Shown here piece by piece: positions 1-6,058 of a stretch of 18,272 nt of DNA (its first letter is position 1; every line of letters starts with the position of its first letter). The position numbers and the translations under genes were made by a program. The notes under the pieces were generated by a model, which was not told the origin of the DNA, did no database searches, and was given only the letters and a program-made list of their open reading frames with translations. The DNA is taken from NCBI GenBank assembly GCA_021153185.1, contig JAGKTY010000035.1:1-18272 (forward strand), read 5' to 3'. This stretch comes from Lachnospiraceae bacterium. GTDB lineage: Bacteria; Bacillota; Clostridia; Lachnospirales; Lachnospiraceae.

Positions 1-123
1 TTTTGGGCAGATATACTGCCTCGTATGTAATAAAATCCGGTGTGGTAGGTAGGGCAGTCATGAGCCCCAGCATACCGTATTCGGATACAAAGTCCATAAC
101 TCTTTCCTTCCAAATAGCATTCT
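1..123 (-). pseudogene. Fragment of a hypothetical protein with an MTALPTTPDF motif, cut by the window edge
   Basis: On the minus strand, the frame open from 123 to the left edge (just after an in-frame TAG at 124-122) encodes a stretch beginning NAIWKERVMDF and containing GLMTALPTTPDFITYE. I associate this motif with a conserved Lachnospiraceae hypothetical family carried on mobile elements, possibly DUF6076, but cannot confirm the name. It has no start codon with a ribosome binding site of its own; the ATG at 97 lies inside the conserved part. It overlaps, in another frame, the end of the PIN-like reading frame, so it looks like the remainder of a larger gene joined to the PIN-like fragment by a deletion. 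The rest lies outside the window. Confidence 0.45.
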
Positions 124-389
124 ACTTCTCTTTGAAAAATACTCTTTACAGGAAACATCACAAGACACGGAATTGTAGAGAAGAACTCAAGAAACTTCTC
201 ATATATATCCTGATATGGCATAAGCTCAATCACATTATAAATTGAAAAGCATGGTGCATATGCATCTGATGAACATGCAAAAAATCTTTCCAAAAAACCT
301 TTTCCTGACATATTAGTGTTTGTTACAATCTCTCTAATTGCATTTGTATCAAGCAGTATCAATTTATAATTGTTTGCTCCTATTAACAT
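1..389 (-). pseudogene. PIN-like domain protein, truncated after about 95 residues
   Basis: The minus-strand ORF starts at ATG 389, with GGAAAGG about 7 nt upstream; the ATG at 395 is too close to the Shine-Dalgarno to be used. The protein begins MLIGANNYKLILLDTNAIREI. The LLDTNAI segment is the first acidic motif typical of PIN-fold nucleases, and FSIYNVIELM follows. From about residue 95 (near position 105) the frame loses family-like character, while another frame there encodes a different protein fragment. The frame stays open to the window edge without a stop. PIN proteins are often RNases, but here the C-terminal acidic residues are missing, so it is probably inactive. Its start overlaps the stop of the 35-codon ORF upstream. 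Confidence 0.5.
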
Positions 390-490
390 TCGCATTCCTT
401 TCCTAACTTTAATAGCATAAAATCTTTAAACAATACATTTCTGGGCGAAGCGTGACAGATAATAACCCAATACGATGTGTCACAACACAT
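383..490 (-). CDS. Possible 35-aa ORF, or remnant, translationally coupled to the PIN-like gene
   Basis: The minus-strand frame runs from ATG at 490 to TAA at 385-383 and encodes a 35-aa peptide with CHASPRNVLFKDFMLLKLG in its middle. Its stop overlaps the ATG of the PIN-like ORF (ATGTTAA), an arrangement typical of coupled genes. No Shine-Dalgarno precedes the ATG, and an in-frame TAG sits directly in front of it. It may therefore be the tail of a formerly longer gene rather than a functional small protein. The function is unknown. Confidence 0.3.
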   Translation of the reverse strand: MCCDTSYWVIICHASPRNVLFKDFMLLKLGKECEC

Positions 491-491
491 C
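474..491. repeat. Perfect 7-bp inverted repeat in the spacer between the endonuclease and PIN-like genes
   Basis: GATGTGT and ACACATC are separated by four bases (CACA). No T-run follows on either strand, so it is not an obvious terminator. It overlaps the start of the 35-codon ORF on the minus strand and could be an operator or an mRNA hairpin. Next to it (about 495-512) GGGC and GCCC are also spaced to pair. Apart from this and the 35-codon ORF, nothing else is recognisable in the 492-612 spacer. Confidence 0.35.
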
Positions 492-612
492 TATGGGCCA
501 AGGCTGTCGCCCTGGACGGACTAAGAAACTATATCTATTACCAAAGTTCTATCGCTTACCATTTATTGCAAAGTCACCATATGTTTTTTGCAAAATCTTA
601 TAAACATAAGAA

Positions 613-1572
613 TTACTGATTTACCCATATTTCATATTCAACTTGTGCATCAGCAACTTTCTTTAATGCAGACTCTAACGAATTCATAGCTTTTGCCAAG
701 CTCTGTTCTGCCTTTTCCTTCTGCTTATCTGTTTTTGATTCAATAATAGCTTGCTGATATTTAAGCACTCTAGCCTCTATTTTCTCTTTTTGTGCAGTTA
801 CTACTTCCAGTCTTTCTCTGGCCTTTTCTCTTTTCTTATCTGTTATGAGATCATACTTATCTTTAATATCATTCCATCTTGGTATATTTAATTCTTCTCC
901 ATACCACGCCTTATAGTTTCTTTGAAATACCGCTAACCATGTAGAAGCTACAGAACTACGCAATTTTGGTTCTTTAAATGTTGTCTCTTCTATAGCAGAA
1001 ATAAAATCTTCAAGGCAATCAAAAATAGCATAATCCGTTACCCTTTCGCTATACCATACACCCGGTCTGATTTTATGTATTACGCCTTCTTTTACTTGCA
1101 AATTAATAGGATAATTTTCCATTCGCCTCGTAATTTGCCACACTTTCTTCAACCAGACATCTTTAATAGTAACAACACCATCGTCACTCATATCATAACC
1201 AAAAATAAGATAATCCACATCTAACATATATGGCTTCTCTTGAATCTCTGATGCATACATTCTAAAATCGGCAATATCAAATCCCGGCGAACCATTTCTG
1301 TTAAAAGCTTTCACTTCTAGTAGTCCTTTTGTTCGATCATCTGGATCTAAAAAGAAATCAGGGGGCATCTGTGTATTTTCGCTTGGTGCATATTCAATAC
1401 CTCTTGCATCTAACCATCCTTGCAACCACTCCTGCATTATGTTCCCAACTACATCCTTTTGCCTTACTATAATATTTACATCGCCTAAAAAGAATTTGAT
1501 TTGTCCTTCTAATTCAAGAATGTGATCGACATTTAACAATCTGTCATATATTTCTTGTGCTGATAACCTCAT
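613..1572 (-). CDS. Type II restriction endonuclease, probably NgoBV/NlaIV-like
   Basis: This 319-aa protein lies directly after the C5-cytosine methyltransferase: the methyltransferase TAG is followed by one base and then this ATG (TAGGATG). A ribosome binding site (AAGGAGG) lies inside the end of the methyltransferase gene. A PD-(D/E)XK nuclease core is visible as PPDFF (D72) and LLEVKAFN (E86, K88). Nearby VVGNIMQEWL and SPGFDIADF look like family motifs. The C-terminal quarter (about 244-312) is rich in Lys, Glu, Ala and Gln and predicted coiled coil. From memory of the NgoBV endonuclease family I suspect a GGNNCC specificity; the position beside a C5 methyltransferase supports the restriction role, but the specificity is inference. 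It would cut unmethylated cytoplasmic DNA as phage defence. Confidence 0.75.
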   Translation of the reverse strand: MRLSAQEIYDRLLNVDHILELEGQIKFFLGDVNIIVRQKDVVGNIMQEWLQGWLDARGIEYAPSENTQMPPDFFLDPDDRTKGLLEVKAFNRNGSPGFDIADFRMYASEIQEKPYMLDVDYLIFGYDMSDDGVVTIKDVWLKKVWQITRRMENYPINLQVKEGVIHKIRPGVWYSERVTDYAIFDCLEDFISAIEETTFKEPKLRSSVASTWLAVFQRNYKAWYGEELNIPRWNDIKDKYDLITDKKREKARERLEVVTAQKEKIEARVLKYQQAIIESKTDKQKEKAEQSLAKAMNSLESALKKVADAQVEYEIWVNQ

Positions 1573-1573
1573 C

Positions 1574-2878
1574 CTATCTTCCTCCTTCTACATTTTCCAA
1601 ATAACTTCTTCCGATTCTTTCTGAAATATCTTTGATTACAGGTACACATACTGTATTTCCCAGTAAATCAAATGCTTCCGATTCACTAATCATATCCAGA
1701 TTATAATCATCTGGATATCCGCATAATCTTTGACACTCCCTAATCGTAAGTCTACGGATTCCATTTCCATCAACAACCCCTAGTTTAGCCACATCCATTG
1801 CCACCAAAGTTGGAGCAATATCATTTGTGTCCAATATCTTAGAAAACTCAAATGATAACTTTCCTGCAACAATATTATATCCCTTATCCTTTGTCTCATC
1901 TGGAATTCGTTTTACTATCCCATCTTTACCTTTTACCTGCTGTTTTGGATATTCATATACCAAATATCCCATTTGGGTTAGATGTTCTAGTATTTGATGT
2001 AATTCAGGGACATTAAAAAATGTTCTGATTTGTTCTTCCGTCAAAGGCATTCCATCCATCCATTTTATTCCTATCACTTCTGCCCAATGTTTCTTTCTGC
2101 GTTCTCGTAAAAGAGCACTCATCAAGTCTCGTTCTTTCTGCGATGTCCTGCCTTTTAAATCAATATCCCATGAGTGGATATTATTTTCACCCCCTCGCTT
2201 GTCCTTTATTGATTTCCCAATCACTTCCTGTGTAGTATAGTTAGCAAATAATTTTCTGGTAAAATCTGTATCTACTGTAGAAAGTCCTTGCTGTAATATA
2301 TCTCCCAATACAGCTTCCCTTTGTTCAAAATCCTCAAGATTAATCTCCTCATCCAAAGAGCCAACTATATACACTCTTTTTCGGCTTTGTGGCAATCCAA
2401 AATATCTCGAATCCAACAATCTACAACTAACATGATACCCTAACTGCTCTAAATGTGTAATAATTGTATTTAATGTGTTGCCGTTATCATGAGTCATAAG
2501 ACCTTCGACATTTTCAAGTAAAAACCCTCTTGCCGGATGATTTGCATTTATTTTATCTTGAAGTATTCGTTCAATTTCAAAAAACAACGTCCCTCTTGTA
2601 TCTGCAAATCCATTTCTATTTCCCGCAGAGCTAAATGGTTGACAAGGAAATCCCGCTAACAAATAATCAAAATCTGGAATATCTTGATTTGTATTAACAA
2701 GTGTAATATCTCCGTAAATTTCTTCATCGCCATAAAATCCATTATATGCCTTAATCGCATAAGGTTTTATCTCCGAAGAAAATACACACTCCGTTTCTAA
2801 CCCAAGTTCATCCATTGCCTGTTGAAATCCAAGCCTAATCCCGCCTAAACCAGCGAATAAATCAATAATTCGTGGCAT
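1574..2878 (-). CDS. dcm: DNA (cytosine-5) methyltransferase of a type II restriction-modification system
   Basis: This 434-aa protein has the full set of C5-methyltransferase motifs in order. Motif I is IDLFAGLGGIRLGF (about 5-18, SAM binding) and motif IV is AGFPCQPFSSAG, with catalytic Cys79. Motif VI is LENVEGL (Glu122), motif VIII is QSRKRVYIVG (about 164-173), motif IX includes RECQRLCGYPDDY and motif X is LLGNTVCVPV near the C-terminus. The target-recognition region lies between about 190 and 360. It transfers a methyl group from SAM to cytosine and protects host DNA from the partner endonuclease. The start ATG at 2878 has a consensus AAGGAGG 7 nt upstream and its own sigma-A promoter, so it would be made before the endonuclease. 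The recognition sequence cannot be read directly; GGNNCC is suggested by the partner. The symbol is generic. Confidence 0.92.
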   Translation of the reverse strand: MPRIIDLFAGLGGIRLGFQQAMDELGLETECVFSSEIKPYAIKAYNGFYGDEEIYGDITLVNTNQDIPDFDYLLAGFPCQPFSSAGNRNGFADTRGTLFFEIERILQDKINANHPARGFLLENVEGLMTHDNGNTLNTIITHLEQLGYHVSCRLLDSRYFGLPQSRKRVYIVGSLDEEINLEDFEQREAVLGDILQQGLSTVDTDFTRKLFANYTTQEVIGKSIKDKRGGENNIHSWDIDLKGRTSQKERDLMSALLRERRKKHWAEVIGIKWMDGMPLTEEQIRTFFNVPELHQILEHLTQMGYLVYEYPKQQVKGKDGIVKRIPDETKDKGYNIVAGKLSFEFSKILDTNDIAPTLVAMDVAKLGVVDGNGIRRLTIRECQRLCGYPDDYNLDMISESEAFDLLGNTVCVPVIKDISERIGRSYLENVEGGR

Positions 2879-2910
2879 AAGTAATCCTCCTTCGTTTTGG
2901 TTCCGTTATA

Positions 2911-2939
2911 ATTATACTTCATTAGGCATCTAAAGTCTA
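2911..2939 (-). promoter_or_regulatory. Sigma-A promoter of the methyltransferase-endonuclease operon
   Basis: On the minus strand TAGACT (2939-2934, 4/6 to TTGACA) is followed by a 17-bp spacer and a perfect TATAAT (2916-2911). The expected transcription start is about 2904, inside a GGAACC site at 2899-2904 (read on minus), and a second GGNNCC site lies 11 bp upstream of the -35 at 2951-2956. The leader to the ATG is about 25 nt. Confidence 0.7.
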
Positions 2940-2995
2940 TTGATTTTTATGGAACCGTTCAGTATCTTTCTTCCATTTCATCCCCCTTTAAACAT

Positions 2996-3030
2996 AAAAA
3001 AAGAGCAACCGAATTTTTCCGATCACTCTT
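2996..3030 (-). terminator. Rho-independent terminator in front of the methyltransferase operon
   Basis: Read on the minus strand, AGAGTGATCGGA and its near-complement TTCGGTTGCTCT form a stem of about 12 pairs with several G-U pairs. The stem is followed by a run of seven T (3002-2996). It would stop transcripts arriving from the phased-repeat region to its right before the methyltransferase promoter. A 7-codon reading frame (MEVMNKE, ATG at about 3046) ends in the 5' arm of the stem. Confidence 0.75.
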
Positions 3031-3055
3031 TGTTCATTACTTCCATGATAATAAT

Positions 3056-3086
3056 ATCATAACTTCCTTTTCAAAAAAAGTCTCAA
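3056..3086 (-). promoter_or_regulatory. Possible promoter of a short terminated leader RNA
   Basis: On the minus strand TTGAGA (3086-3081, 5/6) and TATGAT (3061-3056, 5/6) are separated by 19 bp, which is wide. Three 11-bp direct repeats directly abut the -35 upstream. Transcription would begin near 3050 and meet the terminator at 3030-2996, giving an RNA of only about 50 nt. The wide spacer suits an activator-dependent promoter, but this is tentative. Confidence 0.35.
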
Positions 3087-3088
3087 TA

Positions 3089-3121
3089 CCGTAGCCAAAC
3101 CGTAGTCATTCCGTATATATT
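3089..3121. repeat. Three CCGTA direct repeats with an exact 11-bp period
   Basis: CCGTA begins at 3089, 3100 and 3111 (TACGG on the minus strand). The 11-base units are CCGTAGCCAAA, CCGTAGTCATT and CCGTATATATT. One helical turn between copies places all of them on the same face of the DNA. They lie immediately upstream of the candidate minus-strand -35 box, a layout used by winged-helix response regulators of the OmpR/PhoB type and by other tandem-binding proteins. Confidence 0.6.
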
Positions 3122-3196
3122 TGTAACTTTTTGTAAGTCGTTTTTCTTGCCACAATAATATTATCATCTCTTATTTCAAAAAGAAAGATACGTGTG

Positions 3197-3235
3197 GTTA
3201 GTTCTTTGTTAGTCCATGGTTAGTCTTTTGTTAAT
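3197..3235. repeat. Four GTTAGT direct repeats with an exact 11-bp period
   Basis: GTTAGT begins at 3197, 3208 and 3219, and GTTAAT at 3230, so four copies are phased at 11 bp. On the minus strand they read as ACTAAC/TTAAC repeats, which resemble the TTAACA boxes spaced 11 bp apart that OmpR-type PhoP proteins of Firmicutes bind. They could also be binding sites of a recombination or replication protein of the mobile element. Confidence 0.6.
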
Positions 3236-3278
3236 TTCCCGTTATCATTCAAATAGAACATACCGTTTTCCCCATAAG

Positions 3279-3337
3279 CTTACCACTCGTCACATTTCAG
3301 GTGCTTACCACTCAGACTTACCACTTTTCTTACCACT
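3279..3337. repeat. Four CTTACCACT (AGTGGTAAG) repeats, possible integrase arm sites
   Basis: Identical 9-mers begin at 3279, 3304, 3317 and 3329, spaced 25, 13 and 12 bp. On the minus strand the core AGTGGTAAG resembles the arm-type (DR2) site of the Tn916 integrase as I remember it (core AGTAGTAAA). Arrays like this occur 100 to 200 bp inside the ends of such elements. A further pair, TTGTGATATT and TTGCGATACT, is in tandem 10-bp register at 3351-3370. Confidence 0.55.
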
Positions 3338-3439
3338 TTGAATCACGGTTTTGTGATATTTTGCGATACTTTACGAGGTTTTCTCTGTAAACATCAAATG
3401 CCTTCAATCCCTTATAAATCAAGCATTCCCGCCACTTTC

Positions 3440-3471
3440 CAGTACTTATTTTTCCTCAACGACTTGGAAAA
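3440..3471. mobile_element. Probable end (att junction) of an integrated element within an ABC-F gene
   Basis: Recognisable ABC-F coding sequence begins at about 3463 (LGKYQFTGSIS) with no start codon or Walker A before it, so foreign DNA abuts the gene here. At the junction TTTTCC (3450-3455) and GGAAAA (3466-3471) form an inverted repeat around a 10-bp centre, as at tyrosine-recombinase crossover sites. The AGTGGTAAG array lies 100 to 170 bp to the left. No integrase gene is in the window; the other end would be further left. The exact crossover point and the element family are inference. Confidence 0.45.
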
Positions 3472-4833
3472 TATCAGTTTACAGGTTCCATAAGTGCATC
3501 AACGAAGTTTGATTATTTTCCTTATGAAATTGCAGAATACCAAAAACAAATGCCTGTGGCAGAATTTATGGAAGATTTGAAGCCGGGGTGTGAAATATGG
3601 AGAGTGATTTGTGAGTTGGAAGAGCTATCGGAAAGTCCAGAGATTTTGTATAGACCTTATTGTACCTTAAGTCCCGGAGAGCGTACAAAGATATTACTTG
3701 CAGTTTTGTTTTCACAGGAAAATGAGTTTTTATTAATTGATGAACCGACGAATCATCTTGACCAAAATGCAAGGGAATGTGTGAAGGTGTATTTGGCTTC
3801 TAAAAAGGGTTTTATATTGGTTTCTCATGACAGAGATTTGTTGGATGCATGCACAGACCATTGTCTGGTATTGAATCGTTGCAGTATCGAAGTACAAAAT
3901 GGTAATTTCTCGGTCTGGTGGGAGAATAAGCAACGTAAAGATAAATTTGCGACAGCACAAAATGAGAAACACCGAAAGGAGATTCAAAAGTTGAACCATG
4001 CGGCAGAACAGGTTGCTAAGTGGGCAGATAAAAATGAACGCACCAAAATAGGATTTGATCCGATAAAAGAACATGACAGATGCTTAAGCACAAGAAGTTT
4101 TATCGGAGCCAAAACAAAAAAGATGCAGAGTCGTGTAAAGCAGATGGAAAAACGAATTGAAAGAGAGATTGAGGAAAAGGAGGGTCTTTTAGAAGATATA
4201 GAATATCCTAAAGATTTAAAGTTGTTTCAGCTTGTTCATTACAAAAATAGTCTTGTTAATGTAAAAGAGTATAGTTTGCAATATAAAGACTCAGATAAAC
4301 CAGTGTTTCAAGGGCTGTCTTTTGACATTAAAAAGGGTGATCGTGTTGTATTATCCGGAAAAAACGGAAGTGGAAAGACAACAATTATTAGAAAAATCCT
4401 AGAAAAATGTAATTCCGATATAGGTGTTTGTGTAATTGAAGAAGGACTATGTGAGGTGGCAAAAGGTCTTGTTATTTCATATGTTGGTCAGGAAACAATC
4501 GGACTTAAAGGTAATGTTACAAATTATTGTAAAACGCATGATTTGGATAGGAGTTTATTTTGTACCATACTTCGGCAGCTTGATTTTGGACGAGAGCAGT
4601 TTGCCAAAAATATGGAAACTTACTCGGAAGGCCAGAAAAAGAAAGTTTTGTTGGCGACTAGTTTACTTACACCGGCACATCTTTATATTTGGGATGAACC
4701 ATTAAATTACATTGATATTTTTTCGCGGATGCAGTTAGAAAGATTAATTTTAAAGTATGAGCCAACCATGCTATTTGTTGAACATGACAGGAAATTTTGC
4801 GAAAAAATAGCAACTAAGGTAATTGAATTATAA
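3463..4833 (+). pseudogene. Lsa-type ABC-F ribosome-protection protein, 5'-truncated
   Basis: This matches the Lsa/Eat family of ABC-F ATPases, which displace lincosamides, streptogramin A and pleuromutilins from the ribosome. Visible in order are SISASTKFDYFPYE, the ABC1 signature TLSPGER, Walker B LLIDEPTNHLD, the switch LVSHDR, and a charged helical linker of about 100 residues. ABC2 has Walker A SGKNGSGKTT, signature YSEGQKKK, Walker B IWDEPLNYID and FVEHDRKFCEKIATKVIEL as the usual C-terminus. The family is about 490 aa, and roughly the first 45 residues, including Walker A of ABC1, are absent. Codons are homologous upstream of the first ATG (3550), which has no ribosome binding site, so 3550 is not a natural start. 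The frame is open back to 3418. It is probably non-functional. Confidence 0.8.
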
Positions 4834-4853
4834 TTTGAAAGGAGATTTGCTTT

Positions 4854-5744
4854 ATGAAAAATATGTTTGTAGAAGGTATTCAAGGCTCAGGAAAAAGCAC
4901 GCTGATAAATAATATTGTGAAGTTTAATCCTGAGTTACATGTATGTAGGGAAGGAGATTATTCTCCGATAGAATTGGCTTGGTGTGCTTTAATGTCGAAG
5001 AAGGAATATGAGGATGTTTTGGAAAAATACAATTCGATAAGGGATGAAATTATAAAAAATACAGTTAGGGAACAAGAGAATTATATCATTACTTACACTA
5101 AGATAATTACGGATATTCCGGGATTTTATAAAGATTTGGAGAATTATGAAGTCTATAATGGGCGAAAAACTTTGGCGGAGCTAAAGGAAATTATAGTAAC
5201 AAGGTTTAAAAATTTTACAAATACAGGATATTTATTTGAATGTTCTTTCTTTCAAAATGTAATAGAGGATTTAATTTTGTTTCATATGCTTAGTGATGAA
5301 GAAATTATAGAGTTCTATCGTAATTTATTTAGGTGCATTGATGCAAAGAAGTTTATATTATTTTATCTTTATAGTGATAAGTTGGAAGAGAATATTAAAA
5401 TAATTCAAAAAGAACGCTGTGATGAGAATGGAAATGAGTTATGGTATCAGATGATGTTAGAATATTTGGTGAACTCTCCCTATGGGAGGAAACATGAATG
5501 TAGTGCTTTTGAGGATATGATCAGTCATTTTAAACACAGGCAAGAGTTAGAATTACGTATAGTAAAAGAAATAATAGGTAAAAATGCAGTTATTCTTCCA
5601 GCTAAAGAATATGATGTAAATCAAATTAGAACTTTGATTGGTTTTCATAATAAAATCAGTTATAATATAAGGCATATGAACCTAGGGGACGGGGTTAGAG
5701 GTTCATTATTAGATACGAATAATTGTAAGGGGAATATCATGTAG
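4854..5744 (+). CDS. P-loop nucleotide kinase-like protein
   Basis: This 296-aa protein begins 20 nt after the ABC-F gene with a good Shine-Dalgarno (AAAGGAG, 9 nt before ATG), so the two were probably co-transcribed. The N-terminus MFVEGIQGSGKSTL is a Walker A (GIQGSGKS, residues 8-15), followed by REGDYSPIELAW and later TDIPGF and FECSFFQN. This pattern resembles deoxynucleoside or other small-molecule kinases and an AAA-type family seen in Firmicutes; the substrate is unknown. No membrane segment or signal peptide is present. The last 30 or so residues (after about 262) look unlike the rest: they overlap a promoter and a hairpin of the next gene, so the original stop may have been lost. 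The operon promoter went with the ABC-F 5' end, so expression is uncertain. Confidence 0.6.
   Translation: MKNMFVEGIQGSGKSTLINNIVKFNPELHVCREGDYSPIELAWCALMSKKEYEDVLEKYNSIRDEIIKNTVREQENYIITYTKIITDIPGFYKDLENYEVYNGRKTLAELKEIIVTRFKNFTNTGYLFECSFFQNVIEDLILFHMLSDEEIIEFYRNLFRCIDAKKFILFYLYSDKLEENIKIIQKERCDENGNELWYQMMLEYLVNSPYGRKHECSAFEDMISHFKHRQELELRIVKEIIGKNAVILPAKEYDVNQIRTLIGFHNKISYNIRHMNLGDGVRGSLLDTNNCKGNIM
5638..5666 (+). promoter_or_regulatory. Promoter inside the 3' end of the kinase ORF
   Basis: TTGGTT (5638-5643), a 17-bp spacer and a perfect TATAAT (5661-5666) precede the small hypothetical gene starting at 5739. The -35 match is only 3/6. The predicted transcript begins near 5673 and starts with a hairpin-forming leader. 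Confidence 0.45.
5676..5706 (+). repeat. Perfect 8-bp inverted repeat in the leader of the broken small gene
   Basis: ATGAACCT (5676-5683) and AGGTTCAT (5699-5706) can pair around a 15-nt G-rich loop. It lies just downstream of the TATAAT promoter and 20 nt before the AAGGGG ribosome binding site. There is no T-run, so it is a 5' leader hairpin or an operator rather than a terminator. Confidence 0.4.
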
Positions 5745-6058
5745 AAAAGATGGAGTAAATTGCAAAGCAGATTGTATAATCTGATGGATCCAAAAGCTGA
5801 CTTTCAAATTCATGTTGCATTATATGAAATGAATAGCAATGATGGATATCATGGATATAAACTTCCAAGATATTTTATTACAATTGGAAAAGAAATTGTT
5901 TTTCAGAAAAAAAGAAGAACTATAATGGGGAAAATGATATGGAATATGAAAATAATCTTTTGGTAGAAGACTGGTACACCGTAGAATTAAAAGATGAATT
6001 TAAGTCTGATACACGTAAATGGCAAGAAGAATACCTAGAAAGGACATTTGATGAGTGA
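5739..6058 (+). pseudogene. Small hypothetical gene (possibly SF0329-like), broken by a stop at codon 2 and a later frame break
   Basis: A proper Shine-Dalgarno (AAGGGG, 5727-5732) sits 6 nt before ATG 5739, but codon 2 is TAG. The frame continues with KRWSKLQSRLYNLMDPK and YKLPRYFITIGKEIVF, which looks like conserved protein and recalls a small family annotated as SF0329, though I am not sure of the name. After a run of seven A near 5912, family-like sequence stops in this frame (TAG at 5964-5966). A different frame then runs through VEDWYTVELKDEF to TGA at 6056-6058. Either a slip in the A-run or a fusion with another fragment explains this. The end overlaps the rsmJ start. It is probably not functional. 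Confidence 0.55.

Noticed and set aside
3..245. 80-aa plus-strand ORF at the left edge
   Set aside because: No ribosome binding site, low-quality composition, and it lies opposite two minus-strand frames with recognisable protein motifs.
3089..3337. CRISPR array
   Set aside because: Repeat units of 5 to 9 bases at 10 to 13-bp spacing are far too short for CRISPR repeats and spacers.
3418..3462. In-frame extension of the ABC-F gene toward 3418
   Set aside because: The frame is open but its residues lack the expected Walker A (GRNGRGKTT-like) sequence, so it is foreign DNA, not gene.
3550..3552. ATG as a genuine start of the ABC-F gene
   Set aside because: No ribosome binding site, and homologous codons continue upstream in the same frame to about 3463.
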